Source of the DNA: DASSUW01 sp963730535 | Lineage (GTDB): Bacteria > Actinomycetota > Thermoleophilia > Solirubrobacterales > Solirubrobacteraceae | DNA: 64,000 bases | Direction: 5' to 3' | NCBI GenBank assembly: GCA_963730535.1 | Contig: CAVSRU010000010.1 | Span: forward strand, 105,592-169,591 | In this document: positions 44,145 to 53,636 of the stretch, in pieces | How positions within the stretch are numbered: position 1 is the stretch's first letter | How the letters are laid out: every line of letters begins with the position of its first letter | Program-made: the position numbers and the translations under genes | Notes under the pieces: model-generated | What the model saw: the letters and a program-made list of their open reading frames with translations, nothing else | Database searches by the model: none | What the model was told of the DNA's origin: nothing

Positions 44145-45862
44145 TGGGCGAGCAGCAGCTGACGGGACTGCCCGCCGCACCGGGCACGGCAGGCGGCCGG
44201 GCGCGCCTCCTCGGCGACCCAGGCGGCGGCGCGCCGGCCGGGGCCCCGGCGGCCGAGCTCGCCCGGGCGCGGGAGGCACTGGCGGCGGCCGCAGCCGAGC
44301 TCGACGCGCTCGCGGCCCGGCTGCGGGCCGACGGCCGCGCCGAGGAGGCCGACATCGTGGCCACCGGCGCGCTGATGGCGGTCGATCCCGCGCTCGACGC
44401 CGCGGTCGAGCGGCTCACCGGCGGCGATCTCCCCGCCGGCGACGCCGTGCGTGAGGCGTGCGCGGAGCACGCCGCCGCGATCGCCGCGCTCGACGACCCG
44501 CACCTCGCAGCCCGAGCCGAGGACGTCCGCTCGCTCGGCCGCCGCGCGGCGCGGCTGGCCGCGGGCGGCGATGGCGGGCGCGTCGAGGACGCGCAGGCGG
44601 AGGGCGGCGATCCCGTGGTGCTCGTCGGCGACGACCTCGGGCCCGCGGACGTGGCGGAGCTGGACTCCCTCGTCGCGGGCGTGGCTCTGGTCGGTGGCAC
44701 GCCGACCGGCCACGCGGCGGTCGTGGCCCGCGGGCTCGGCATCCCGATGGTCGTCGGGGTGGGGGAGCGGCTGGCGGGTGCCCGCGCTGGCGACCCGGTG
44801 ATCGTCGACGGCGCGGCCGGAACGGCCGTGCTCGAGCCGTCCGCGGAGCGCTTCGCCGCGGCCCTCGCGGCCCGGGAACGGCGCGAGGCCGAGCGGCTTC
44901 AGGCGGTGGCCGACCGCGCGCTCCCGGCGGCGACCCGCGACGGCGTGCTCGTGCGGGTGCTCGTCAACGCCGCGACCGTTCCCGAGCTCGAGGCTGGGCT
45001 GGCGGCCGGCGCCGAGGGCGTCGGGCTCCTTCGCACGGAGCTCGGGTTCCTCGACGCGCGCGCGTGGCCGGACGAGGCGGCGCATCGCCGCGCGCTGGCC
45101 CCGGTCCTCGGCCGCTTGCGCGGCCGCACGGCCACCGTGCGGGTGCTCGACTTCGGGGGCGACAAGGTGCCGCCGTTCCTCGACGGCATCGAGGCCCGCG
45201 GCATCGCGCTGCTGCTGGCCGCGCCCGCCGCGCTGGCCGCTCAGCTGCGCGCCATCGCCGCCGAGGGCGAGGGCACCGATCTGCGCGTGCTCCTCCCGCT
45301 CGCCGAGCGTCCGGAGGAGATCGAGACGGTGCGAACGCTGCTGCCGGGCGTCGCCGTCGGCGCGATGGTGGAGACGGTCACCGCCGCCGGCGTTGCCGGC
45401 GAGCTGGCCGCCGCGGCCGACTTCCTCTCGATCGGCACCAACGACCTGGCCCACGACGCCGCCGGCAGCGACCGGTTCCGCACCGCCGGCGCGCCGCCCG
45501 CGCACGACCCGCGCGTCCTGCGGCTCGTCGCCCGCACGGCGGAGGCTGCACGGGCGGCGGACGTGCCGCTCGAGGTGTGCGGCGACGCCGCTTCGGATCC
45601 CCTTGCCGTCCCGCTGCTGGTCGGCCTCGGCGTCGGCGAGCTGTCGGTCGGCGCGGCGCGCGTGGGGCGGGTGCGGGCATGGGTCCGCTCCCTCGAGCAC
45701 GCGGCGGCGGCCGACGCGGCCCGCGCCGCGCTTTCGCTCCCCGACGCCGAGACGGTCGAGGCGCTGCTCCGGGACCGCGGGCTAGTCGCGGAGGCCGGCG
45801 ACGCAGCCGGCGAGCGCCGCCACGGCCGGGCCGGCGTCGTCACCGTCGGCTCGCAGGCATAG
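44144..45862 (+). CDS. ptsI: Phosphoenolpyruvate-protein phosphotransferase (PTS enzyme I)
   Basis: The protein has 572 residues. The phospho-His domain has His190 in GGTPTGHAAVVARGLGIPMVVG, and the PEP-binding barrel has GVGLLRTELGFLDA, VLDFGGDKVPPFL, GAMVETVTAA, FLSIGTNDLAHDAAGSDR and the Cys in LEVCGDAASDP. It starts the PEP to HPr to DhaM to DhaL relay. The gene is dedicated to the DHA operon by position. Its last 81 bases overlap the convergent HPr gene. Confidence 0.92.
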   Translation: MGEQQLTGLPAAPGTAGGRARLLGDPGGGAPAGAPAAELARAREALAAAAAELDALAARLRADGRAEEADIVATGALMAVDPALDAAVERLTGGDLPAGDAVREACAEHAAAIAALDDPHLAARAEDVRSLGRRAARLAAGGDGGRVEDAQAEGGDPVVLVGDDLGPADVAELDSLVAGVALVGGTPTGHAAVVARGLGIPMVVGVGERLAGARAGDPVIVDGAAGTAVLEPSAERFAAALAARERREAERLQAVADRALPAATRDGVLVRVLVNAATVPELEAGLAAGAEGVGLLRTELGFLDARAWPDEAAHRRALAPVLGRLRGRTATVRVLDFGGDKVPPFLDGIEARGIALLLAAPAALAAQLRAIAAEGEGTDLRVLLPLAERPEEIETVRTLLPGVAVGAMVETVTAAGVAGELAAAADFLSIGTNDLAHDAAGSDRFRTAGAPPAHDPRVLRLVARTAEAARAADVPLEVCGDAASDPLAVPLLVGLGVGELSVGAARVGRVRAWVRSLEHAAAADAARAALSLPDAETVEALLRDRGLVAEAGDAAGERRHGRAGVVTVGSQA

Positions 45863-46042
45863 CGGGGTGCCGCCCTTGGCGCCGAGGGCGAGCACCGAGA
45901 GCAGGCTCTTGGCGTCTGCGTCCCGGTCGCCCGCGCTGATCACGATGCGGGCGCTGAAGCCCATGGCCGCGCGGACGAACTCCGCCGCGGGGCGGGCGTG
46001 GAGGTCGACGCCGTCAGGCAGCGCGACCGAGGCCTTGGACAT
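45782..46042 (-). CDS. ptsH: Phosphocarrier protein HPr
   Basis: The protein has 86 residues from ATG 46042. This start puts the phosphorylated His exactly at position 15 (DLHARPAAEF), as in classical HPr. An upstream ATG at 46072 would add ten residues with no HPr similarity. The regulatory Ser46 region reads KSLLSVLALGAKGG. It lies 10 bases after dhaM on the same strand. Confidence 0.9.
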   Translation of the reverse strand: MSKASVALPDGVDLHARPAAEFVRAAMGFSARIVISAGDRDADAKSLLSVLALGAKGGTPLCLRADGDDAGPAVAALAGCVAGLRD

Positions 46043-46052
46043 CCCGCCGGGC

Positions 46053-46433
46053 TCAGAGCTTGTGGTGGCCACGGGCCTCCTCCGCTGCGCGCACGACGGC
46101 CGCGAGGTCGACGCCGGCCGAGGCGGTGACGGCCGCGGTCACCGCGCCCTCGACGAGCGGCGCGTCGGCCAGCACGGCGCGGTCGCCGTCATCGTCGAGC
46201 ACGGCCCGCGCGGTGAGGATGGCGCTCCCCAGGTCGCCGAGGACCACCACGCCGTCGCCCTGGTCGGCGGCGGCGATGGCTGCTGCGACTCGCGCGCCGT
46301 CGGTGCCGAGGCCGCCTTCCGGATCGCCGCCCGCGGCCTCGATCCGCACGTCCGGGCCGGCCATCTGGCCTGCCAGCTCGGCGGCGCCCGACGCGATCTG
46401 GCGGCTGTGCGAGACGATGACGATTCCGACCAT
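46053..46433 (-). CDS. dhaM: PTS-dependent dihydroxyacetone kinase phosphotransferase subunit DhaM (EIIA-like domain)
   Basis: The protein has 126 residues. His9 in GIVIVSHSRQIASG is the phospho-acceptor; GTDGARVAAAI and VVVLGDLGSAILTAR are the conserved dimer/active-site segments. It is the single-domain form; the HPr and EI domains found fused in E. coli DhaM are separate genes here. It starts a dhaM-ptsH operon divergent from iclR, across the palindromic operator. Confidence 0.93.
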   Translation of the reverse strand: MVGIVIVSHSRQIASGAAELAGQMAGPDVRIEAAGGDPEGGLGTDGARVAAAIAAADQGDGVVVLGDLGSAILTARAVLDDDGDRAVLADAPLVEGAVTAAVTASAGVDLAAVVRAAEEARGHHKL

Positions 46434-46458
46434 CGGTCGAGTCTAAAGTATCGAAGAC

Positions 46459-46477
46459 GATTCGACAATGCCGAATC
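46459..46477. promoter_or_regulatory. Palindromic operator, copy 2, over the iclR start codon
   Basis: GATTCGACA, an A, then TGCCGAATC: 18 of 19 positions fit the copy at 41645 with the centre free, and one arm base differs. It overlaps the iclR ATG at 46468 and lies about 35 bases upstream of dhaM, over that gene's likely -35 region. It would allow autoregulation and control of dhaM-ptsH. Confidence 0.7.
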
Positions 46478-47295
46478 CAAAATCTGATCGCGACGAGCTG
46501 CAGATCCTTCGACCAGAGTCGCGCCGACGGGGCACGATCCAGTCGGTCGACCGGGCCGCGAGGATCCTCAAGGCGCTGGCCTCGGGGCCGCGGCGCCTGG
46601 GTGTCTCGCAGCTCGCAGACCAGCTCGACCTCCAGCGCCCGACCGTGCACGGCCTGCTCCAGACCCTGCAGGCGCACGGCTTCGTGGAGCAGGATCGCGA
46701 CTCCGACAAGTACCAGCTCGCTGCCGGGCTGCTCCATCTCGGCACGTCGTACCTCGACCACAACGAGCTGCGTGCGCGCTCGCTCGTCCACGCCGAGCGC
46801 CTCGCCGCCGAGGCCCGCGAGGCGGTGCGCGTCGGCGTCATGCACGGCTCCTCGGTCGTCGTCGTCCACCACGTCTTCCGCCCGGACGGTGCCTTCCAGG
46901 TGCTCGAGGTCGGCGCCCAGCTGCCGGCGCATGCGAGCGCGCTGGGCAAGGCGATGCTCGCGCACATGCCGCCCTCCGTGCTCGCCGAGCTGACCGCCGA
47001 GCCGCTCCCCCGGCTGACGCAGAAGACGCTGAAGGCGGCGGGGCTGCTCGAGGAACTCGAGGCGGTGCGCGCTCGCGGCGTCGCCCGCGAGCGCGACGAG
47101 GCCGTGCTCGGGGAGTCCAGCGTGGCGGCGCCGATCTTCGACCACGGCGGCCACGCGGTCGGCGCCATCGGCGTCGTCGGCGACACGCCGCGCCTGCTGC
47201 CGCGCGGGCCGTCGCGGGCGGTCGTCGTGGCCGTGGCGGAAGCCGCCCGCTCGATCTCCCGCGAGCTCGGCGGCGGTCGCCGTCCCGTCGGCTGA
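46468..47295 (+). CDS. IclR family transcriptional regulator
   Basis: The protein has 275 residues. The winged HTH (QSVDRAARILKALASGPRRLGVSQLADQLDLQRPTVHGLLQTL) is followed by the effector domain (LHLGTSYLDHNELRARS, VGAQLPAHASALGKAMLAHM, GVARERDEAVLGESSVAAPIFDHGG). By position and shared operator it probably regulates the aquaporin-dhaKL-ptsI and dhaM-ptsH operons, like the glycerol regulator GylR of Streptomyces. It is convergent with recQ, with no gap. Confidence 0.9.
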   Translation: MPNPKSDRDELQILRPESRRRGTIQSVDRAARILKALASGPRRLGVSQLADQLDLQRPTVHGLLQTLQAHGFVEQDRDSDKYQLAAGLLHLGTSYLDHNELRARSLVHAERLAAEAREAVRVGVMHGSSVVVVHHVFRPDGAFQVLEVGAQLPAHASALGKAMLAHMPPSVLAELTAEPLPRLTQKTLKAAGLLEELEAVRARGVARERDEAVLGESSVAAPIFDHGGHAVGAIGVVGDTPRLLPRGPSRAVVVAVAEAARSISRELGGGRRPVG

Positions 47296-48909
<1,614 letters not shown>

Positions 48910-48955
48910 GCCCGACGCTTCCCCGGCCGCGGGAGCGGCGAAACGCCGCCGGCCC

Positions 48956-49327
48956 TCAGGCCGGCGGCGCGTAGCGGTGGTGGAACATGAGCGAGTTGCC
49001 GTCTGGGTCGGCGAAGTGGGCCATGTGGCAGACGCCGCTGTCGATGGTGTCTCCCCGGAACGCGATCCCCTGGTCCTCGAGCTCGGTGCGCGCCGCGGCG
49101 ACGTCGTCGACGTGGAGGGCGATCGGGTGCGAGTGCGGCTTGAACTCGATGCCGAACGCGTCGGACTGCATGAGCGCCAGCGTGAGCGTGCCGGTCTCGA
49201 ACTCCCCGGCGGGCATGGTGCCCCAGCGCTTCGAAAACGGAAGGCCGAGCACGTCGCCGTAGAACGCGCTCGCCGCGTCGTAGTCGCGCGTGGGAACGCA
49301 GATGAAGTCGACGCCGGTGACGTTCAT
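48956..49327 (-). CDS. VOC (glyoxalase/bleomycin-resistance fold) family protein
   Basis: The protein has 123 residues from ATG 49327, in ATGA overlap with the SRPBCC gene. Beta-alpha-beta-beta-beta repeats are visible: FICVPTRDYDAASAFYGDVLGLP and the C-terminal HFADPDGNSLMFHHRYA. Metal ligands could include the late His and Glu positions. The substrate is unknown. It is the last gene of an ArsR-SRPBCC-VOC operon. Confidence 0.87.
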   Translation of the reverse strand: MNVTGVDFICVPTRDYDAASAFYGDVLGLPFSKRWGTMPAGEFETGTLTLALMQSDAFGIEFKPHSHPIALHVDDVAAARTELEDQGIAFRGDTIDSGVCHMAHFADPDGNSLMFHHRYAPPA

Positions 49328-49779
49328 CGCGCCGCCAGCTGCTCGGCGAGGCGGTCGAAGCCGCTGTTGATGCCGACCTCGGCGATGCCGATCATCTCCT
49401 CGGTGGTGTGGATGGTCGCGCGGAAGCGCATCTCGGTCCGACCGTCCTCGAGCTCGATCAGCGTCACCTCGCTCTCGGCGCCGTCGTGCCACGAGTCCTC
49501 GGGCGCCTCCTCGAGCACCAGGCGCTCGGGCTCGACGACCTCCCGGAACGTGCCCAGCGTGACCATGTCGTCGCCATGCTCCTCCGAGACGGACCCCACG
49601 CGGAACGTGCCGCCGGGCCGAACGTCGATCGTGATCGACTCGACCGGCGTCGTGCGCCCGCGTGGACCCCACCAGCGTGCGAGGTGCTCGGGGTCGGTCC
49701 ACGCCTTCCAGACGAGCTCGCGCGGCGCGTCGAACGTGCGCGTGATCGTGATCTCCTGGGCGGTGGCCGCTTCAGTCAT
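49324..49779 (-). CDS. SRPBCC/AHSA1 domain protein
   Basis: The protein has 151 residues with the typical start ITITRTFDAPRELVWKAWTDPEHLARWWGP, then TFREVVEPERLVLEEAP and the long final helix. This hydrophobic-pocket fold binds lipids or other ligands. The ArsR-SRPBCC-VOC arrangement is a common bacterial cassette of unknown physiological role. It overlaps ArsR by 8 bases. Confidence 0.88.
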   Translation of the reverse strand: MTEAATAQEITITRTFDAPRELVWKAWTDPEHLARWWGPRGRTTPVESITIDVRPGGTFRVGSVSEEHGDDMVTLGTFREVVEPERLVLEEAPEDSWHDGAESEVTLIELEDGRTEMRFRATIHTTEEMIGIAEVGINSGFDRLAEQLAAR

Positions 49780-50110
49780 GGTGGGGTCCTCTCTGGATGT
49801 CGCGCAGGTGGTCGTCGAGCCGGTCGAAGCGGTCGTCCCAGAACTCGCGGTACTCCGCGAGCCACTCGGCGGCGTGCTTGAGCGCGGTGCCCTGGAGGCG
49901 GGACGGGCGCATCTGCGCGCTGCGCCCGCGGGCGATCAGCCCCGCACGCTCGAGTACCTTGACGTGCTTCGAGACGGCCTGGAGCGTGATCGGGAACGGC
50001 TCGGCCAGCTCGTTCACGGTCGCCTCGCCCTGCGACAGCCGGGCGAGAATCGCCCGTCGGGTCGGGTCGGCGAGCGCGGCGAACGTCGTGGTGAGCTGGT
50101 CGGTTGTCAT
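49772..50110 (-). CDS. ArsR family transcriptional regulator
   Basis: The protein has 112 residues. The winged HTH reads LADPTRRAILARLSQGEATVNELAEPFPITLQAVSKHVKVLERAGLI. The C-terminal helix WLAEYREFWDDRFDRLDDHL is typical of the subgroup that precedes SRPBCC proteins. No metal-binding Cys is present. GGTTGA occurs three times just upstream (50120, 50136, 50155) and may form its operator. Confidence 0.9.
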   Translation of the reverse strand: MTTDQLTTTFAALADPTRRAILARLSQGEATVNELAEPFPITLQAVSKHVKVLERAGLIARGRSAQMRPSRLQGTALKHAAEWLAEYREFWDDRFDRLDDHLRDIQRGPHHD

Positions 50111-50165
50111 CACCTGCGTGGTTGATAAACGATGCGGTTGAATAGTGGCGGGTCGGTTGATGAAA

Positions 50166-50232
50166 GTCAACTGCGGCATTGAGGCAGAGCGAGGGAGCCG
50201 GCGCCCAGCTTCCCTACCTAGCCGCCGTTGAC
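50166..50232 (+). repeat. Dispersed palindromic-end intergenic repeat, copy D (short form)
   Basis: The copy begins GTCAACTGCGGCATTGAGG and ends GCCGCCGTTGACG, with CCCTACC before the end as in the other copies. Only about 35 bases lie between, and the GTGCA hairpin unit is absent. It lies between the ArsR gene and murC, at the start of the fourth dcw block. Confidence 0.7.
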
Positions 50233-50247
50233 GTTCGCCGGCGCCAC

Positions 50248-50253
50248 TAGCCT
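50248..50253 (+). promoter_or_regulatory. Possible -10 box of murC-ftsQ
   Basis: TAGCCT lies 8 bases upstream of the murC GTG. The nearest TTGAC-type -35, at the end of repeat copy D, is 14 bases away, too close for a standard promoter. Confidence 0.35.
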
Positions 50254-50261
50254 CTCCCGCC

Positions 50262-51560
50262 GTGCCAACCACGCAGCAGCCATGGGCCGGCCGGCGCCTG
50301 CACTTCGTCGGCATCGGCGGCGCCGGGATGAGCGGGCTGGCCCGTGTGGCGCGGGCGCTGGGCGCCGAGGTCACCGGCTCGGACCGCGCGCCCGACTCCC
50401 CGTACCTGCGCGACGCCGGCATCGAAGTCCGGCCCCACGACGCGGCCAACGTCCCGCCGGGCGCCGAGGTGGTGCTCTCGAGCGCGATCCCGGCCGACAA
50501 CCCCGAGCGCGGGACGGGCGCGCGGGAGCTGCACCGGGCCGAGCTGCTCGGCGAGATCACCCGGCTGCGGCCGGCGATCGCGGTCACCGGCACCCACGGC
50601 AAGACGACGACGTCGAGCATGGTCGTGCACGCGCTGCGGGGGTGCGGCATGGACCCCAGCTACCTCGTCGGCGGCGAGGTGCGCTCGACCGGGTCGAACG
50701 CGGGGTGGGGGAGCGGGGACTGGCTCGTGGTCGAGGCCGACGAGTCGGACCGATCGCTGCTCGGCCTCTCGCCGCGGATCGCGGTGCTGACGAACGCCGA
50801 GCTCGACCACCACGCCACCTACGCCTCCCAGCGCGACGTCGACGAGACGTTCCGCGCCTTCCTCGACCTCGCCGACGAGGTCGTGCTCGGCGACGAGCCG
50901 GGCCTGACGCGTTTCCGCGGAAACGTCGCCCGCCCGCAGGACGTCGAGCTCGAGCCGGGCGGCGTGCGGTTCACGCTCGACGGCGTGCCCGTCGCGCTGC
51001 CCGTGCCCGGCGTGCACAACGCGCGCAACGCGGCGGCGGCGCTCGCCGCCTGCCGCCTGGCGGGCGCCGACCTCGAGCAGGCCGCCGCCGCGCTGGCCGA
51101 CTTCGGCGGCGCCGGCCGGCGCTTCGAGGAGCTGGGGACGAGCCCGCACGGCGCCCGGGTGGTCGACGACTACGCGCACCACCCGACCGAGGTCCGGGCC
51201 ACGATCGCCGCCGCCCGCACCCTGGACCCCGGCCGCGTGGTCGCGGTCTTCCAGCCGCACCTGTTCTCGCGTACGAGGCACCAGCACCGCGAGTTCGGCG
51301 CCGCCCTCGCGCTCGCCGACCTCGTCGTCGTCGTCGACATCTACCCCGCCCGCGAGCGGGCCGAGGACTTCCCCGGCATCACCGGGCGACTCGTGGCCGC
51401 CGCCGCGGCCGACGCGGCGGGTGGCCGCCGCGTGGCCTGGCTCCCCGGCTTCGACGAGGCGGAGCGGTTCCTCGACGCCGAGCTGCGTCCCGGCGACCTC
51501 GTCCTCACGCTCGGCGCCGGCAATATCGACGCCCTCGGGCGCCGCCTCGTCGCCGGCTGA
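50262..51560 (+). CDS. murC: UDP-N-acetylmuramate--L-alanine ligase
   Basis: The protein has 432 residues from GTG 50262. It has HFVGIGGAGMSGLARV, ATP loop VTGTHGKTTTSSM, EADESDRSLL, LTNAELDHHATY, VDDYAHHPTEVRATI and VFQPHLFSRTRH. It adds the first amino acid to UDP-MurNAc. It opens the fourth dcw block; murB, its usual neighbour, is missing and ftsQ follows after 40 bases. Confidence 0.95.
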   Translation: MPTTQQPWAGRRLHFVGIGGAGMSGLARVARALGAEVTGSDRAPDSPYLRDAGIEVRPHDAANVPPGAEVVLSSAIPADNPERGTGARELHRAELLGEITRLRPAIAVTGTHGKTTTSSMVVHALRGCGMDPSYLVGGEVRSTGSNAGWGSGDWLVVEADESDRSLLGLSPRIAVLTNAELDHHATYASQRDVDETFRAFLDLADEVVLGDEPGLTRFRGNVARPQDVELEPGGVRFTLDGVPVALPVPGVHNARNAAAALAACRLAGADLEQAAAALADFGGAGRRFEELGTSPHGARVVDDYAHHPTEVRATIAAARTLDPGRVVAVFQPHLFSRTRHQHREFGAALALADLVVVVDIYPARERAEDFPGITGRLVAAAAADAAGGRRVAWLPGFDEAERFLDAELRPGDLVLTLGAGNIDALGRRLVAG

Positions 51561-51600
51561 GGCGGCAGGGGTCTGAACCCTCGCGTCGAAGGGCGCGGGC

Positions 51601-52341
51601 ATGCGCCGGGCGTTCCTGCGCGGCTTCGCCGCCGTGATCCTCGTGGCCGGCTTGCTCGGGGGCGGCTGGCTGTGGGCCCGCGACGCGTCGTTCGCCCGCG
51701 TCACCGAGGTCGAGATCACCGGCACGACGACCAGCGAGGGGGACGCCGTGCGGGCCGCGCTCGAGAGCGCCGCGCGTGACATGACCACCCTGCGCGTGCG
51801 TAAGGAGGTCCTGAACGAGGCGGTGGCGCCGTACCGCTCGGTCGCCGGCCTGCGCGTGGAGAGGGACCTGCTGCACGGCCTCCGGATCCAGGTGCTGGAG
51901 CGGAGGCCGGTCGCGGCGCTCGAGGGCGAGGGCCATCGGACGCCGGTGGCAGGCGACGGCACGGTGCTGAGCGGCGTGCAGGCGGACGAAACGCTGCCCG
52001 CGATCGAGCAGCGCCTGCCGGCGGCCGGCACCCGCGTCAAGGACGAGCGCACACGCGCCGCGCTCGCCGTGGCCGCCGCCGCGCCGCCCGAGCTGCTCGA
52101 GCGTGCCGACGAGCTCTACTTCGGCCCCGAGGGCCTGACCGCGGACCTCAGCGACGGCCCGCCGCTCTTCTTCGGCGACGGCGACGACGCCGCAGCGAAG
52201 TGGGCGGCCGCCGCGCGCGTGCTCGCCGCGCCGAGCGCGGCGGGCGCGACCTATCTCGACCTCCGGGTACCCGGCCGGGTGGCCGCCGGAGGGCTCGGCC
52301 CGGTCCCCCAGGAGACCCCTTCTCCAGAGCCTCAACCGTAG
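51601..52341 (+). CDS. ftsQ: Cell division protein FtsQ-like
   Basis: The protein has 246 residues with one membrane segment (about 4-26) and a POTRA domain (FARVTEVEITGTTTSEGDAVRAAL). An FtsQ-like beta domain (GLRVERDLLHGLRIQVLERRPVAAL) follows. It links the FtsLB complex to the septum. The sequence is divergent, but topology and location between murC and ftsZ support it. Confidence 0.87.
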   Translation: MRRAFLRGFAAVILVAGLLGGGWLWARDASFARVTEVEITGTTTSEGDAVRAALESAARDMTTLRVRKEVLNEAVAPYRSVAGLRVERDLLHGLRIQVLERRPVAALEGEGHRTPVAGDGTVLSGVQADETLPAIEQRLPAAGTRVKDERTRAALAVAAAAPPELLERADELYFGPEGLTADLSDGPPLFFGDGDDAAAKWAAAARVLAAPSAAGATYLDLRVPGRVAAGGLGPVPQETPSPEPQP

Positions 52342-52355
52342 AGTGAGAATGAGGC

Positions 52356-52380
52356 AAGTCTCGACTCGTGATCGAGACTT
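52356..52380 (+). terminator. Hairpin after ftsQ (possible terminator or attenuator)
   Basis: AAGTCTCGA pairs perfectly with TCGAGACTT around a 7-base loop, 15 bases after the ftsQ stop. Only two T residues follow, so it may attenuate rather than fully terminate transcription into ftsZ. Confidence 0.5.
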
Positions 52381-52393
52381 TGGCACTCTGCAA

Positions 52394-52448
52394 GCAACCT
52401 TGCGGAGGTTGCGGATCTTTGACTTCGGGGACAAAGCCGCCGTAACGT
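52394..52448 (+). promoter_or_regulatory. ftsZ promoter region with second hairpin
   Basis: GCAACCT/AGGTTGC form a 7-bp hairpin (52394-52412), followed by TTGACT (52419-52424) and TAACGT (52443-52448) with an 18-base spacer. This gives ftsZ its own promoter and a leader of about 65 bases. A second -10-like TATAAG lies at 52492. Confidence 0.5.
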
Positions 52449-52519
52449 GCCACAATCCGCGCCCCTGACCGAGCGCTTCGAAACGCTCAACTATAAGTAG
52501 AGGTCCGGACGGAACACCC

Positions 52520-53593
<1,074 letters not shown>

Positions 53594-53616
53594 ATCGCGC
53601 TCACGCGCCTGGGGGC

Positions 53617-53636
53617 ACCGGCCGATAAAGGCCGGT
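53617..53636 (+). other. Hairpin directly abutting the start codon of the GGDEF/HD-GYP gene
   Basis: ACCGGCC (53617-53623) pairs with GGCCGGT (53630-53636) around the loop GATAAA, and the ATG follows at once. There is no Shine-Dalgarno sequence. It could mask the start codon, or GATAAA could be a -10 box for a leaderless mRNA. Confidence 0.45.
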
